A stretch of DNA of 64,000 nt from an uncultured Bacteroidales bacterium (GCA_949123685.1 CASBHZ010000003.1:26352-90351); one strand, 5' to 3'; shown: positions 26,156 to 35,538, counted from the stretch's first letter. Notes: generated by a model from the sequence alone, not told the origin. Program-made: numbers and translations.

Positions 26156-26236
26156 AAAAAAAGTCACTTATTAGGTTATTTGAAAACAAAAAGTCACTGT
26201 TCCCTGAGTGACCCCAGTTTATCGGGTGTAAAGTTA
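26156..26236 (-). promoter_or_regulatory. Promoter and GTCACT boxes upstream of sigma copy 2
   Basis: TAACTTTA on the minus strand (26229-26236) is a near match to the -7 box, with TTG about 18 bases upstream. Within the leader are two direct AAAAAGTCACT copies (ending 26168 and 26198) and an inverted AGTGAC (26206-26211) that pairs with the second copy as a hairpin. The rest of the 26122-26400 gap is AT-rich and shows nothing else. Confidence 0.35.
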
Positions 26237-26403
26237 ATATATTTTCATCAAAATGCAATCGTTATACTATAAATTTTTTTTGAAAAATTTGTCAAATTAT
26301 CAAGCCTCTTATATCTTGACAATTTAGCTCTTTCGTTTTAAAATAAATTTAAGTAGCTTCAATGTTTTTATGAAAGGATATCAAGTGGGTTCATATTATT
26401 TAT

Positions 26404-26771
26404 TAGAGTGTTCAGTTTGATGTTCCCAATTCCATCCGATAAATCACCATTTATCGAACCCGGTTCGATAATGTAAAAAGTATAAGGTAAGAAGTATGAT
26501 TCGGCACGCCTGAAAATTAGCAGTGAATATCAGCTACGACTTGAGACCCCCGTGCCTAAAAACTGTATTATGGCTCAAGCTTCAATGTCTGTGCAAGGAA
26601 AACCTCTGTCCCCTTGTGTCTCGGTGTTATGCTTTTCGTGACAATTATCTAACTTGAAATTTATAATGTCGGATATATATCCGGATGTTTTGACGACTTG
26701 GTAGGAGCATTTCGATTGTTGAGAAATGCCGGTTTGAAAATGAAACATGAAACATGAAACTGAACACTCTA
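26404..26771. mobile_element. MITE-like non-autonomous element, 368 bp
   Basis: Perfect 15-bp terminal inverted repeats TAGAGTGTTCAGTTT (26404-26418) and AAACTGAACACTCTA (26757-26771), with a further ATGTT match just inside, bound a segment without an ORF. It is flanked by 9-bp direct repeats ATTATTTAT (26395-26403 and 26772-26780), the expected target-site duplication. Inside is a perfect palindrome TTATCGAACC-C-GGTTCGATAA (26451-26471) and a second palindrome CGGATATATATCCG near 26673. A 9-bp duplication fits several IS families, so the parent transposase is not assigned. Confidence 0.8.
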
Positions 26772-26828
26772 ATTATTTATTCTCTCTTTAATAATGTATA
26801 ATCTTCCGGGCAAGTGATAAAAAAATAA

Positions 26829-26860
26829 GCAGGATACATGTGCATGCACATGTATCCTGC
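26829..26860 (-). terminator. Terminator of the secreted Ig-like protein gene
   Basis: A perfect 32-base palindrome (GCAGGATACATGTGCA and its complement). On the minus strand it is followed by TTATTTTTTT, a standard intrinsic terminator 43 bases after the stop at 26903. Confidence 0.85.
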
Positions 26861-26902
26861 CATATAATTGAAATTAAAAGTTACTTCAGTTTTACCTCGG
26901 CA

Positions 26903-29176
26903 TTATTTCACGAGCACTTTTGAAGCCTTGCCGTTCTGAATGCGGATGTATACACCTTTCTCCGGCTCTCCATTGATTTGACGGCCGTTGAGGTCAAACA
27001 GACGCACTACGCCATCTTCAGTGTTTGCATCGATATCTGTTACTCCTGTTTCGAAGCTGAGGGCAATCTTACGGATAGGCGATTTGTAACCATAGTTGGC
27101 GATATAGAAATTCAATGTTCCAGAGGTCTTGGCGGGGATTTCTATACCGTCTTCATAAAGTTCATATCCAGGAAGCTGGTTTTCGTTATCAGATATTTCG
27201 TCAGCTGTCGGAGCGGGGGCTGAAGAGTTCTCCATTCTATAGTAAAGGTAAGCATTTTCCGGAACCTCAATGGTAATGAATGTTTTAGAACCTGTGTTTA
27301 CCTCGTCTTTTTCCAGAGGTACATTGTCGGCAGATACCGTAAGGTGGCGATATACATTTAAACGCATTATCGCAAAGCCATCGCGGAATCCATCTCCAGC
27401 CACACTGCGAGCCTCTAATGTATATGATCCGGGCTTGGATACAAGAATATGAAGTTTACCATCTTTCTCTTCGATGTCATAGTCATCCTCAGTGAGGGCG
27501 GGAATTGAATAGGTTATTATACGATTGTTGGGATTGTTTACAACATTTATTTCAGCAATCTCATCAACATATATACCATTTACATTTGGTGTGAAAGTAA
27601 GTTGTGCAGACTTTTGATCTGAATTAATGGCATCCCACATCACATTAATTTTCTTAATTTGAGTTGGGTCGGCACTTGGTCCGGATGGTGATGTATATAA
27701 AATTTCAGATACTTTATCTGTTTCGTTTTGTGGTATCCATACGTATGAGAATGTTCCTCCATCTGGGTCTTCATTGTCAGATTCAGATACATTACCGCTT
27801 GCTGGATCATATGTTCCAAGGATATCGCTGCCGGTTATGCCGACTTTTGTTATTTTATAACCCTCAGGAACAGCTATTTTTAATGTTGCACCTTTTTGTA
27901 GTCTCAAATGATATGGTGCGTTTGATGTGTTGTATGATCTGTAATTGCCACCAAATGTTAAAGTTACAGTCTCGTTTTCGCCAGCTATGGACTTTATCTT
28001 AGGTTCATATGAGCTTCCACCATTCTGAGTAGTCATGCCATATGGATTATTTGTGGTAAAGTCAAATACAGTTGTTCCGGGTTCTATTTTTTCATTAGGA
28101 TCTACAACCACTATCTGATATGAAGCAGTACCCTCTGCATAATCTCCATTAGCGGCTATTGTACCAGTGATGGTTACTACACCTGCTTTTTTTACATCTG
28201 CTGGTTTTATAACACCGGTTGTGGCATCGACAGTAACGGTTTCAGGATCAGATGAGGCATATGTTACAGTTCCAGGGTTATCTTGGGGATCTGTAATTGT
28301 AACTTGTTGCCAAACTACTCCAGTATTAACTTTGCCATAAATAGATGGATTTTCAAAAGAAATTTGAGGATTTTTCCCTAAGACTGAAACCTTAAATGAA
28401 CCGGAACCGGCAAGGTATTGTCCTTCTACTGGAGCTGTGGTGAAATTAATAGTTGCCTCACCAATTTTTAATCCTTTGATAGTTTTGTCTATTGTATTTA
28501 ATTCTATAACTTCATTGTCATCAGTTTGGAATGAATATGTTAAGTTTGAAGGTGAAATCTCAGGAAAATCAATAACTTCCCCTATGATGACTTCTGGATT
28601 TTCTGGGTTGATTTCATAAACAGGAGTTGCAGGTCCAGCTGAAGCATCAACATATTCTACTTCAATAGAGCTAATATATACGCCTCCGTTGCTTTTAGTT
28701 TCTTCGGATGTATTGGTAAATAGTATTTCAAAACCATTTTCAACTGTAACTTCTTCTGATAAGTTTTCGAAAGATATTTCTTGGAAGGTTGCATTTATTT
28801 CTTTTGCTACTCCGATTTCTGTACCATTTATTTTTGTTGCTACTGTTGTATTTGCTTTGGAATGTCTTTTTGCCTTTATTGACACTTTGTTTATAATCAT
28901 TCCTTTGAAGTAGTCAGTAACAAAGCTTAGTGTAGATATTGGAGCATTATTTGAGCCGAATACAAGACTGATAGGCGTATTTCCATCTCTTACTGAATAT
29001 CTACTTCCTTTCTGAACATTATGTGTGATTGTCCAGTCAATTCCGTTAAGATCCAAGGTAAATACTTCGTCTTTCTTGGATGCTTGTGTTGAGCTGCAGG
29101 TCCAATTATATGTATCAGCAAAAGAATTTGCCGATATGCATATAATTAACATTAATGATAGTAAAAACTTTCCCAT
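26903..29176 (-). CDS. Large secreted Ig-like repeat protein with T9SS-type C-terminus
   Basis: A 757-residue protein with a signal peptide (MGKFLLSLMLIICISANSFA). Residues about 20-180 form a jelly-roll-like beta domain (carbohydrate or adhesion type, function not fixed); about 185-370 are two Ig-like (Big_2 type) units with SGSFKVSVLGKNPQISFENP and similar; later beta domains follow. The last 35 residues (DLNGRQINGEPEKGVYIR and a Lys-rich end KASKVLVK) match the pattern of a C-terminal sorting domain of Bacteroidota secreted proteins. It is probably surface-exposed or exported. It has its own promoter and terminator and is not in an operon. The 5' two-thirds are more AT-rich than the 3' end. 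Confidence 0.7.
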   Translation of the reverse strand: MGKFLLSLMLIICISANSFADTYNWTCSSTQASKKDEVFTLDLNGIDWTITHNVQKGSRYSVRDGNTPISLVFGSNNAPISTLSFVTDYFKGMIINKVSIKAKRHSKANTTVATKINGTEIGVAKEINATFQEISFENLSEEVTVENGFEILFTNTSEETKSNGGVYISSIEVEYVDASAGPATPVYEINPENPEVIIGEVIDFPEISPSNLTYSFQTDDNEVIELNTIDKTIKGLKIGEATINFTTAPVEGQYLAGSGSFKVSVLGKNPQISFENPSIYGKVNTGVVWQQVTITDPQDNPGTVTYASSDPETVTVDATTGVIKPADVKKAGVVTITGTIAANGDYAEGTASYQIVVVDPNEKIEPGTTVFDFTTNNPYGMTTQNGGSSYEPKIKSIAGENETVTLTFGGNYRSYNTSNAPYHLRLQKGATLKIAVPEGYKITKVGITGSDILGTYDPASGNVSESDNEDPDGGTFSYVWIPQNETDKVSEILYTSPSGPSADPTQIKKINVMWDAINSDQKSAQLTFTPNVNGIYVDEIAEINVVNNPNNRIITYSIPALTEDDYDIEEKDGKLHILVSKPGSYTLEARSVAGDGFRDGFAIMRLNVYRHLTVSADNVPLEKDEVNTGSKTFITIEVPENAYLYYRMENSSAPAPTADEISDNENQLPGYELYEDGIEIPAKTSGTLNFYIANYGYKSPIRKIALSFETGVTDIDANTEDGVVRLFDLNGRQINGEPEKGVYIRIQNGKASKVLVK

Positions 29177-29318
29177 AAGTTGTTAATTTAATAGATTGTT
29201 GTTTTATATTGTGTTATTTTTTATTTCTGTTATTGACGGCAATGTGTTGAAAATGTTAGATTTTTGTGTGTGAAATGTTGAATCACTTGGATTATGATCA
29301 AATATTTCGGTTGTATTA

Positions 29319-29326
29319 CAAAGTTA
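29319..29326 (-). promoter_or_regulatory. Promoter -7 box of the Ig-like protein gene
   Basis: TAACTTTG on the minus strand, about 140 bases before the ATG at 29176. The leader is AT-rich without clear structure. Confidence 0.55.
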
Positions 29327-29387
29327 TAAAGAATTTTTTACATTTCCGCATGTGTTCGTTAATTTTTGTTAGCATGTTGTGTCATTT

Positions 29388-29421
29388 TTTGCGCAAACTC
29401 TGTAATTGATATTTACTTTTG
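29388..29421 (+). promoter_or_regulatory. Orphan plus-strand promoter
   Basis: TTTG at 29388-29391 and TACTTTTG at 29414-29421 are 22 bases apart. No plus-strand gene follows; a transcript would run about 230 bases of non-coding DNA and then antisense to the 3' end of the acyltransferase gene. The rest of the 29177-29658 gap shows nothing recognisable. Confidence 0.3.
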
Positions 29422-29658
29422 TAGATATAGTGAGGTGCCGGGTGTTGTATAGGACGTTTTCAGAACTGTGGATATTATAGGTTTCTATATGTTGATGTTT
29501 TTGAAAATATCAATGTGTGGAGAGCTAAATAACTTATGGGAAAGTCATTAGCGTGCTGTTGATATCTGATGGAAATATTAAAATCTTTAGGATTGTAAAC
29601 CTGACAGGGGTGCTTGTGCAATATGTATCCGGGGGCGTATTATCAGGATGGTGCGGTG

Positions 29659-30648
29659 TTAGGAGAGATAAAGGAAATAGCGGTTGTATGCAACTCCTGT
29701 TGCACCGAATGAGGCTTTATGACGCAACAGTCCCCGGTTGAGGTGTTGTCCCCGGTTTTCGTTACTTGTTCCAAAATCAAAGTATGGACGTGAGATGTAT
29801 ATTTCGTTTATCAGATAATCGAAGAGGGGAGTAAGGAGGTCAAGTTCGCGTCCTAAGGGAGTCGTTGCTATGTATTGAGCATGTGCCACCCTGCCGGTGT
29901 CGTATATGCACACGGCAGCCTGCGGAGAGGATGCATATTCAAGTATCCAGAATCTTATTTGTTCGGGAAACAGGTCCTTCAGTGTCTGCATCTCTTTTAT
30001 TGAATGCACGGGAGCCGCATCGTGTCTCTCTTTCAGGCATGCAGCCGTCATTGCCATAATGGGGGCGGCATCGTTATATTCTTTGATGGTAAAATCCAGA
30101 CGTGCAGATTTGGACAACACCCTGCGGCGAAGCTTGTTGTAAAAACTACGCGGACTGTCGGAAGATTCTTCATTCCCTATAACCTGTCGGCATATTTCCG
30201 CGATGGGGATTGCTGTTGCAAGATTGCATTCCGTTCGCACGGCACCCAGCCTGAACATGGCATACTCATCTTCCTGAGAAGGGTGGAGAGAATATATATA
30301 AGGAAGTGGTTTATAGTCGAGTGCCTTATATCCCTCACCTTTCCACTGCTCTATTGCAGCTTCGAATATGTCAAGGATGTCAGCGCCGTCGACGTGACGC
30401 TCGGGAAGTATCCAGCCGCCATATGTGAGCCCCTGATGTGAATGCAGGATGCCGTCTTCGGAGACATTGGCAGGCAGGATTGCTGCGATGCCCGAACCTT
30501 TGCGTGCTATCCAAGAACAATCCTTGAATCTGTCGGCATGATAATCCATATAGTCCCTGAGAAACAGGAATGTCGAGTTTCTGGCATCTCTCACGAATTT
30601 GTCCCATTCGTGTCTTGATTCAGGGATATATCTTGAGATGGTTATCAT
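29659..30648 (-). CDS. FemAB/GNAT-like acyltransferase
   Basis: A 329-residue cytoplasmic protein with two GNAT-like halves. N-terminal half: NSTFLFLRDYMDYHADRF and SHQGLTYGGWILPE; C-terminal half: VCIYDTGRVAHAQYIATTP and PYFDFGTSNENRGQHLNRGLLRHKASFGATGV, the FemAB/BioF2-like end. The family moves amino acids or acyl groups from tRNA or CoA to cell-envelope acceptors; the substrate here is unknown. It follows the EnvC-like gene by 14 bases and is the last gene of the dut operon. Confidence 0.7.
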   Translation of the reverse strand: MITISRYIPESRHEWDKFVRDARNSTFLFLRDYMDYHADRFKDCSWIARKGSGIAAILPANVSEDGILHSHQGLTYGGWILPERHVDGADILDIFEAAIEQWKGEGYKALDYKPLPYIYSLHPSQEDEYAMFRLGAVRTECNLATAIPIAEICRQVIGNEESSDSPRSFYNKLRRRVLSKSARLDFTIKEYNDAAPIMAMTAACLKERHDAAPVHSIKEMQTLKDLFPEQIRFWILEYASSPQAAVCIYDTGRVAHAQYIATTPLGRELDLLTPLFDYLINEIYISRPYFDFGTSNENRGQHLNRGLLRHKASFGATGVAYNRYFLYLS

Positions 30649-30662
30649 GGAGGCGGAGGAAA

Positions 30663-32264
30663 TTATCTGATCCAGTCGAGGGGGTTGAGCTTGTCGCGGT
30701 TTTTCCAGACTTCGAAATGTATGGAAGAATGTGATGGATTCTCCTCATCAGGGGCAAGGCTTCCGAGAGCCTGACCTTGTTTTACAATGTCTCCTACCTT
30801 GACCGAAGGTGATGAAATGTTGCCATAGACAGTATAATAGTTGCCATGGTTTACGATCACTACTGTCGAGAATCCGGGTATGACATATACGCCCGACACT
30901 CGTCCGCCATATACGGCGAGAGCGGAAGCTCCGGCTGCCGTTTCCGCATCTATGCCAGGGTTGTCATACATCACATCGGGAAGTTCGGGAAGCGAATGGC
31001 GTCCGAACTGACTTGTCACGCGGAATGAACCCGCAACGGGGCGAGGCAGCGAACCACGCATGGCTGCAAAATTACCTGCCTGTGATCCGGATTTTGCTGA
31101 CGAACTCTTATTGCCGGAAGAGGAGTCGTCTGTTTTGCCACGAGGCTTCCGTTTGCGCGCCTCGGCATAATCCCGCTTACCCTTGTTGTCTTTGGATTTG
31201 TCAGTTTTCTTGTTTTTATCTTTTTTGCTATCTTTCTTATTCTCTTTCTCCTGCTGCTGGGCGAGAAGCCTTGCTTCCTCTGCCTTGCGGGCTTCTTCGG
31301 CTTTTCTTGCTTCTTCAGCTAAGCGAGCCTCTTCCTTTCTTCTGGCTTCTTCCGCTTTCCGGTTCTCTTCCGCAATCAGGGCGGCTATGCGGCTCTTCAG
31401 CGCATTCGCCTCCTGTTGTTTCTTGGCAAGGTGTGACTGCAGAGCCTTTCCATTGCGTCGGAGTTCGCCTACTAATGCATCCTGTCTCTTATATTGAGTG
31501 TTCAGTTGATTCTGTGCCGCGATTTGGCGGGAAAGCACAATATCCTTCTCCTTGCGGGATTCTTCAAGAAGGCTTTTCTGTTTTGACAGTTCTTCCATTT
31601 CCGCAGATATTTCCGCAGATTTTTTCGATCGCCAAGCCGACACTTGCTTAAGATACCTGACACGGCGCATTGCCTGACTGAAATTCTTGGATGAAAATAT
31701 GAATGCAAGGGTGGAATTTGAATTTCTTTTGGCACGTATCTTTTTGACAGAACGCAGATAGTCTTCCCTCATTTTCTTTAATTGGGCTTCGGAAGACGCT
31801 ATCTCCGATTCGAGACCGGAAATGCGGTTGTCCAGCTGTTGCACCTGCTCCGTAGCCTTGGCAACAAGGGTTCGTCCGACAGCGATGTCGGAATTGAGCC
31901 TGTTAAGTTCTCCAAGACCTTTTTTCACTTCCGCTTCGTTGCGACGCAATTCCTCTTTTGTGCGGGCAATCTCCTTCTGTGTCTCAGCCTGACGTCGCTT
32001 TGCATCAGCAGATGTTTCCGGTTTAGCATTGCTCCTTGTGCGAGACTTCGCGGAAGTTTTCCTTGATTTGGACGTTGATTTCGTTGTAGCCTTAGACCTG
32101 GATGAAGATTTGTTAGATTTTGAGCCGGTGCGAGTTTTTGACCGCTGTTCAGTTTTTGCCTTGGTTCCGGTCTTTGTTTTCTGTGCTCCGGCAGAAACGG
32201 CAGTCCCGATCAAACATAAGATCAGGACGGAATATATGAAGTATTTCTTTAGACTATGTGTCAT
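30663..32264 (-). CDS. EnvC-like murein hydrolase activator with degenerate LytM domain
   Basis: A 533-residue periplasmic protein: signal peptide (about 1-27), a Lys/Ser/Thr-rich low-complexity stretch (28-80), long coiled coils (about 85-330, broken by a Glu/Ala/Arg-rich repeat of EEARKAEEARKAEE type), a second basic linker, and a C-terminal M23/LytM fold (about 405-533). The zinc ligands are lost: the first His is Asn (NPGID), the YAH-type His is Asn (VYGNIS) and the HxH pair has become SIH. This is the state of EnvC, which activates amidases instead of cutting peptidoglycan. It lies in the dut-TPR-DUF4292 unit. Confidence 0.82.
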   Translation of the reverse strand: MTHSLKKYFIYSVLILCLIGTAVSAGAQKTKTGTKAKTEQRSKTRTGSKSNKSSSRSKATTKSTSKSRKTSAKSRTRSNAKPETSADAKRRQAETQKEIARTKEELRRNEAEVKKGLGELNRLNSDIAVGRTLVAKATEQVQQLDNRISGLESEIASSEAQLKKMREDYLRSVKKIRAKRNSNSTLAFIFSSKNFSQAMRRVRYLKQVSAWRSKKSAEISAEMEELSKQKSLLEESRKEKDIVLSRQIAAQNQLNTQYKRQDALVGELRRNGKALQSHLAKKQQEANALKSRIAALIAEENRKAEEARRKEEARLAEEARKAEEARKAEEARLLAQQQEKENKKDSKKDKNKKTDKSKDNKGKRDYAEARKRKPRGKTDDSSSGNKSSSAKSGSQAGNFAAMRGSLPRPVAGSFRVTSQFGRHSLPELPDVMYDNPGIDAETAAGASALAVYGGRVSGVYVIPGFSTVVIVNHGNYYTVYGNISSPSVKVGDIVKQGQALGSLAPDEENPSHSSIHFEVWKNRDKLNPLDWIR

Positions 32265-32280
32265 GTCAGGTTAAACAGTG

Positions 32281-33177
32281 TTAGAAAGATCCGAGGAACT
32301 GCTTGATTCCAACGCGGTTGTATCTGGAGTTTAGATTTATAGGAGCCGGCATTGATGTCTCCCATTTAGTTTCTCCAAATTCTATAGTGGCATCAAATTT
32401 CTGTTTGTAATCTTGATTAAAGGTTACATTGAGATCATATCCTTTCCCGGGGTAGTAATAAGCGAGGTCAAGGGCGAGTTCATGATCTGCCGAAGATAAT
32501 TCAACAAGAAGGTTTTCCACGAGTCCGGCATCGTTGATGCGGTATGTATATCCAAATTCGTCACTCTCTGTCCTCCCTTTGGGGAATGTAAGGGACCAAG
32601 CTATGTCGGCACCATTGTCGGCGGAATTTTGCAGGCTGTCTGTATTTTCGATAATTCTTGCGAAATCCAGTAATTCGGCAGTGCTCTCGGAAAGCTCTCC
32701 GGCACGCAGAACTACGGCGCGTCCCAACAGGATGCTCTGGATGTCGGAGATAATGTCGGGGTAATCATACTTTATTCCGGAAATGGATTCCGCGCAATAT
32801 ACATGTTTCATCTTGTTCACGGCAATGACGGAATCTCCGGAAATTTCTATGCGTCCCACTTCTCCGAGGAAAGACGCTCTCACCGAGATGGATATCTCCT
32901 CAGATTTTTTCATGGATATCTTCACGGTAGGAGAGAGCGGCAGGCTTTTCATGCGGAGCTTTCCGGAGATTTCAGCCGTTTCCCATTCATTATAATTCGG
33001 GAGGATTGCTGCAAGGGCATCCTGTCTTGCAGCTTCATTACAAATTAACCCGCCGTGAACTATGGAGTCTGTCACTTCCTGTCCCGACACAAAAAATGAC
33101 GGGGAAGTAATAAAGAACATGAACAACGGTAATATGAAATTGAACCGGCAGATTGCCGACACTTTATTTCTTTGCAT
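32281..33177 (-). CDS. DUF4292 family envelope protein
   Basis: A 298-residue protein with an N-terminal signal (FILPLFMFFITSPSFFVSGQ); no lipobox Cys is seen, although many relatives are lipoproteins. The rest is a beta-rich fold with KLRMKSLPLSPTVKISMKKSEEISISVRASFLGEVGRIEI-like strands in which early MKK and SVRASFLGEVGR are family features, and it resembles the LolA/LppX type of lipid-binding barrel. Function unknown. The start overlaps the TPR gene end by 14 bases, and EnvC follows 16 bases after the stop, so this is a tight operon. Confidence 0.78.
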   Translation of the reverse strand: MQRNKVSAICRFNFILPLFMFFITSPSFFVSGQEVTDSIVHGGLICNEAARQDALAAILPNYNEWETAEISGKLRMKSLPLSPTVKISMKKSEEISISVRASFLGEVGRIEISGDSVIAVNKMKHVYCAESISGIKYDYPDIISDIQSILLGRAVVLRAGELSESTAELLDFARIIENTDSLQNSADNGADIAWSLTFPKGRTESDEFGYTYRINDAGLVENLLVELSSADHELALDLAYYYPGKGYDLNVTFNQDYKQKFDATIEFGETKWETSMPAPINLNSRYNRVGIKQFLGSF

Positions 33178-34987
33178 TTTTAAGCGTTTTTATTTTCAGT
33201 TGTATGTCGTTGTTGTCAGGTTCGAGTTTAAGAGCCTTTTCGTATGCTTCAAGTGCCTCCTCTTTCTCTCCGAGGGCTGACAGTATGTCGCCGTAATGAT
33301 CATATAACTCAGCGTGTTCGCTGTCATCTTTAGCGGCTTCTTCCACGGCTGTAGCCTGATACTTACGCGCCTCTTCATCCTCCCCCTTTTTATGGAGTAT
33401 CCATGCGTAAGTGTCAAGGAAAGTGGGATTGGAAGAGTTTTCGCCGTCAAGGCTCTTTAGGCTCATTTCGGCAGCACGGGTCAGGTCTCCGCCATTCTCG
33501 CTAAGGAAATATGCATAATTATTGAGGGCGAGGGTGTTATCAGGATGCAGGCACAAAGCATTGTCATAAGCCTTGAAAGCTTCCTGCAACTCTTTCTGCC
33601 CATAATGGCAATCGCCTATGCTCGTGAATAATTGCGAGAGGCGCTGCATGTCGTCGTAATATATTGAAGCGGGAATGTTTTTTGCCGTCAATGCAGTGTC
33701 AAGCGGCAGACTTGGCGCTATGTCCTTGATTATCTTGTAATATGTTTCTATTGCGACATCGAAGTCTTCCGCCATTTGTGCCGCTGAGGCATATAGCACC
33801 ATAAGGTTGCGCGAAGGTGTTATGTTTCCCGATAATTCCTTATATGTGCCCATTGCCTCCGCGGGGCGGTCATCCGCCATCTGGTATGTCATCAATTGCC
33901 CGCGGTATTTCTCTTCAGACGGAGAGAGGTCGATCGCATACCCTATTTCCTCGCAAGCTTCTTTGAAGTTGCCTTTTGCTGCGGAGTATCGTGCCGCGAG
34001 GTCGAGCACCTCCGGCTCGTGGGGATATTGTTCGCGGAGTATGTTGAAGAGGTGGTCTCCGCGTGCCGTATTCTGTTTGTCCGTGAGTAATTTCTGCAGG
34101 TATTCTTCAAGCATCATCAACTTCTGTCCGAGATCGAAATCTTCGGAAAGGAGCGCTTCATAAGTCTTTGAGTCATAGCGCACGGAGTCTCCCTGTTGGC
34201 GGTAATAATTTGCCAGGGCGAGTTTGGCGGCGCCGTAGTCAGGATTCAGACGTTCCGCCTCTTCGTAATATGTAAGGGTTGAATCAGGCATGTTTGCCAT
34301 CTCAAACAGGTTTCCTTTGAGGATGCGATATGCCGGTTCGACGGGATTATAGTCGACGAGTGCAGAAGCTTCCGACAAAGCCCCGACGGTGTCGCGGCGT
34401 GCAAGATGATATGATATTTTCTTGATTGTAATCTGAGGGTTGTATCCCTCTATTGTCTCATATCTTGACAGTGCTTCGAGAGCCTTGTCTATGTTTCCGT
34501 CAGCCATGTATGCCTCCGAAAGATGAACCAATGTGGAAGAAAGATCCGGGCGTCGTTCGGCAGTGCGTTCGAAAATACGTATCGCCTCTTTTATTGAATC
34601 TACGCGAGCTGCGACATATGCATAATATAACGCTTCGTTATATTCATCCGGATACCGGTCTACAAAAGGACGCATGTATGAAAGGGAACGGCTCAGTTCG
34701 GTGCGGGTCTGCATCGTGTCTGATTCGGCGGCAAGCCGTTGTGTCCCGTATGCCGATGCGGCTTCCGTGTATGACGGGTCCAGATCCTTTGCCCGTTTAT
34801 AATACTCGTAGGCGGCATCCGGTTCGTCAGCCATCTGCCTGCGCAATCCTTCAAGATAATAATAGCGAGCCTTCTGACGCTCCGGAGATACTTTCTCTCT
34901 CTCCGGAGATGCGGCGTTCACGATCGTTGCCGCAACCATTAAAACGGCTACGATTGCGAATGGTATAATATTTTTGATTTTTTTCAT
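33164..34987 (-). CDS. Periplasmic TPR-repeat protein
   Basis: A 607-residue protein with a signal peptide (FAIVAVLMVAATIVNA, cleavage near residue 26) and about twelve TPR units from residue 37 to the end, such as ARYYYLEGLRRQMADEPDAA and AFKAYDNALCLHPDNTLAL. It probably is a scaffold anchored in or facing the envelope. The order dut-TPR-DUF4292-EnvC is common in Bacteroidales, which suggests a shared envelope role. Two bases separate it from dut, and it overlaps DUF4292 by 14 bases. Confidence 0.82.
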   Translation of the reverse strand: MKKIKNIIPFAIVAVLMVAATIVNAASPEREKVSPERQKARYYYLEGLRRQMADEPDAAYEYYKRAKDLDPSYTEAASAYGTQRLAAESDTMQTRTELSRSLSYMRPFVDRYPDEYNEALYYAYVAARVDSIKEAIRIFERTAERRPDLSSTLVHLSEAYMADGNIDKALEALSRYETIEGYNPQITIKKISYHLARRDTVGALSEASALVDYNPVEPAYRILKGNLFEMANMPDSTLTYYEEAERLNPDYGAAKLALANYYRQQGDSVRYDSKTYEALLSEDFDLGQKLMMLEEYLQKLLTDKQNTARGDHLFNILREQYPHEPEVLDLAARYSAAKGNFKEACEEIGYAIDLSPSEEKYRGQLMTYQMADDRPAEAMGTYKELSGNITPSRNLMVLYASAAQMAEDFDVAIETYYKIIKDIAPSLPLDTALTAKNIPASIYYDDMQRLSQLFTSIGDCHYGQKELQEAFKAYDNALCLHPDNTLALNNYAYFLSENGGDLTRAAEMSLKSLDGENSSNPTFLDTYAWILHKKGEDEEARKYQATAVEEAAKDDSEHAELYDHYGDILSALGEKEEALEAYEKALKLEPDNNDIQLKIKTLKNAKK

Positions 34988-34989
34988 TA

Positions 34990-35436
34990 TTAATTCTTAC
35001 CGGTGTGTCCGAATCCTCCATCTTCCCTCTCCGTGTGGTCGAGATGTTCCACCGGTTCCCATTCTACACGTGTATATTCCTTTATTACCATCTGTGCGAC
35101 ACGGTCGCCGTCGCTGATAGTAAAGTCGTCTTCACCAAGGTTGATAAGGATTATGCCTATTTCTCCCCGGTAGTCGGCGTCGATGGTGCCCGGTGAGTTT
35201 ACGATTGAGATACCGTGATTCAATGCGAGTCCGGAACGGGGACGTATCTGACACTCATATCCCGAAGGGAGTTGCATGTAAATGCCTGTAGGGATAAGGG
35301 CGCGTTGCATCGGTCGCAATTTGATTGAACCATCCGGGAGGAATGCGCGTATGTCCATACCGGCAGCTTCGAAAGTGCTGTAGGAAGGTAATGGGTGGTG
35401 GCTTTTGTTTATTATCTTTACTTTAATTCTTTCCAT
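34990..35436 (-). CDS. dut: Deoxyuridine 5'-triphosphate nucleotidohydrolase
   Basis: A 148-residue trimeric dUTPase that hydrolyses dUTP to dUMP and keeps uracil out of DNA. The five motifs are all present: [35 protein letters not shown] and [10 protein letters not shown]. The open frame begins at 35520, but those extra 28 residues are a hydrophobic stretch unlike any dUTPase; the ATG at 35436 gives the normal length. It heads the minus-strand operon. Confidence 0.93.
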   Translation of the reverse strand: MERIKVKIINKSHHPLPSYSTFEAAGMDIRAFLPDGSIKLRPMQRALIPTGIYMQLPSGYECQIRPRSGLALNHGISIVNSPGTIDADYRGEIGIILINLGEDDFTISDGDRVAQMVIKEYTRVEWEPVEHLDHTEREDGGFGHTGKN

Positions 35437-35538
35437 ATGGCTATTTAACAAGTTAATTACGATATGACATGGGGCAATTAAAATAGTGGCTGCCCATAAT
35501 AAGATAACGGACAGCCACAATTTTTGTTGAATTTTGGG

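Noticed and set aside
26404..26771. Degraded transposase gene within the element
   Set aside because: No frame of useful length or transposase-like motif was found on either strand.
29553..29741. 62-codon plus-strand open frame downstream of the orphan promoter
   Set aside because: It overlaps the 3' end of the acyltransferase gene in antisense and has no recognisable features.
35437..35520. N-terminal extension of dut with a hydrophobic helix
   Set aside because: Not a dUTPase feature; the ATG at 35436 gives the standard length and start.
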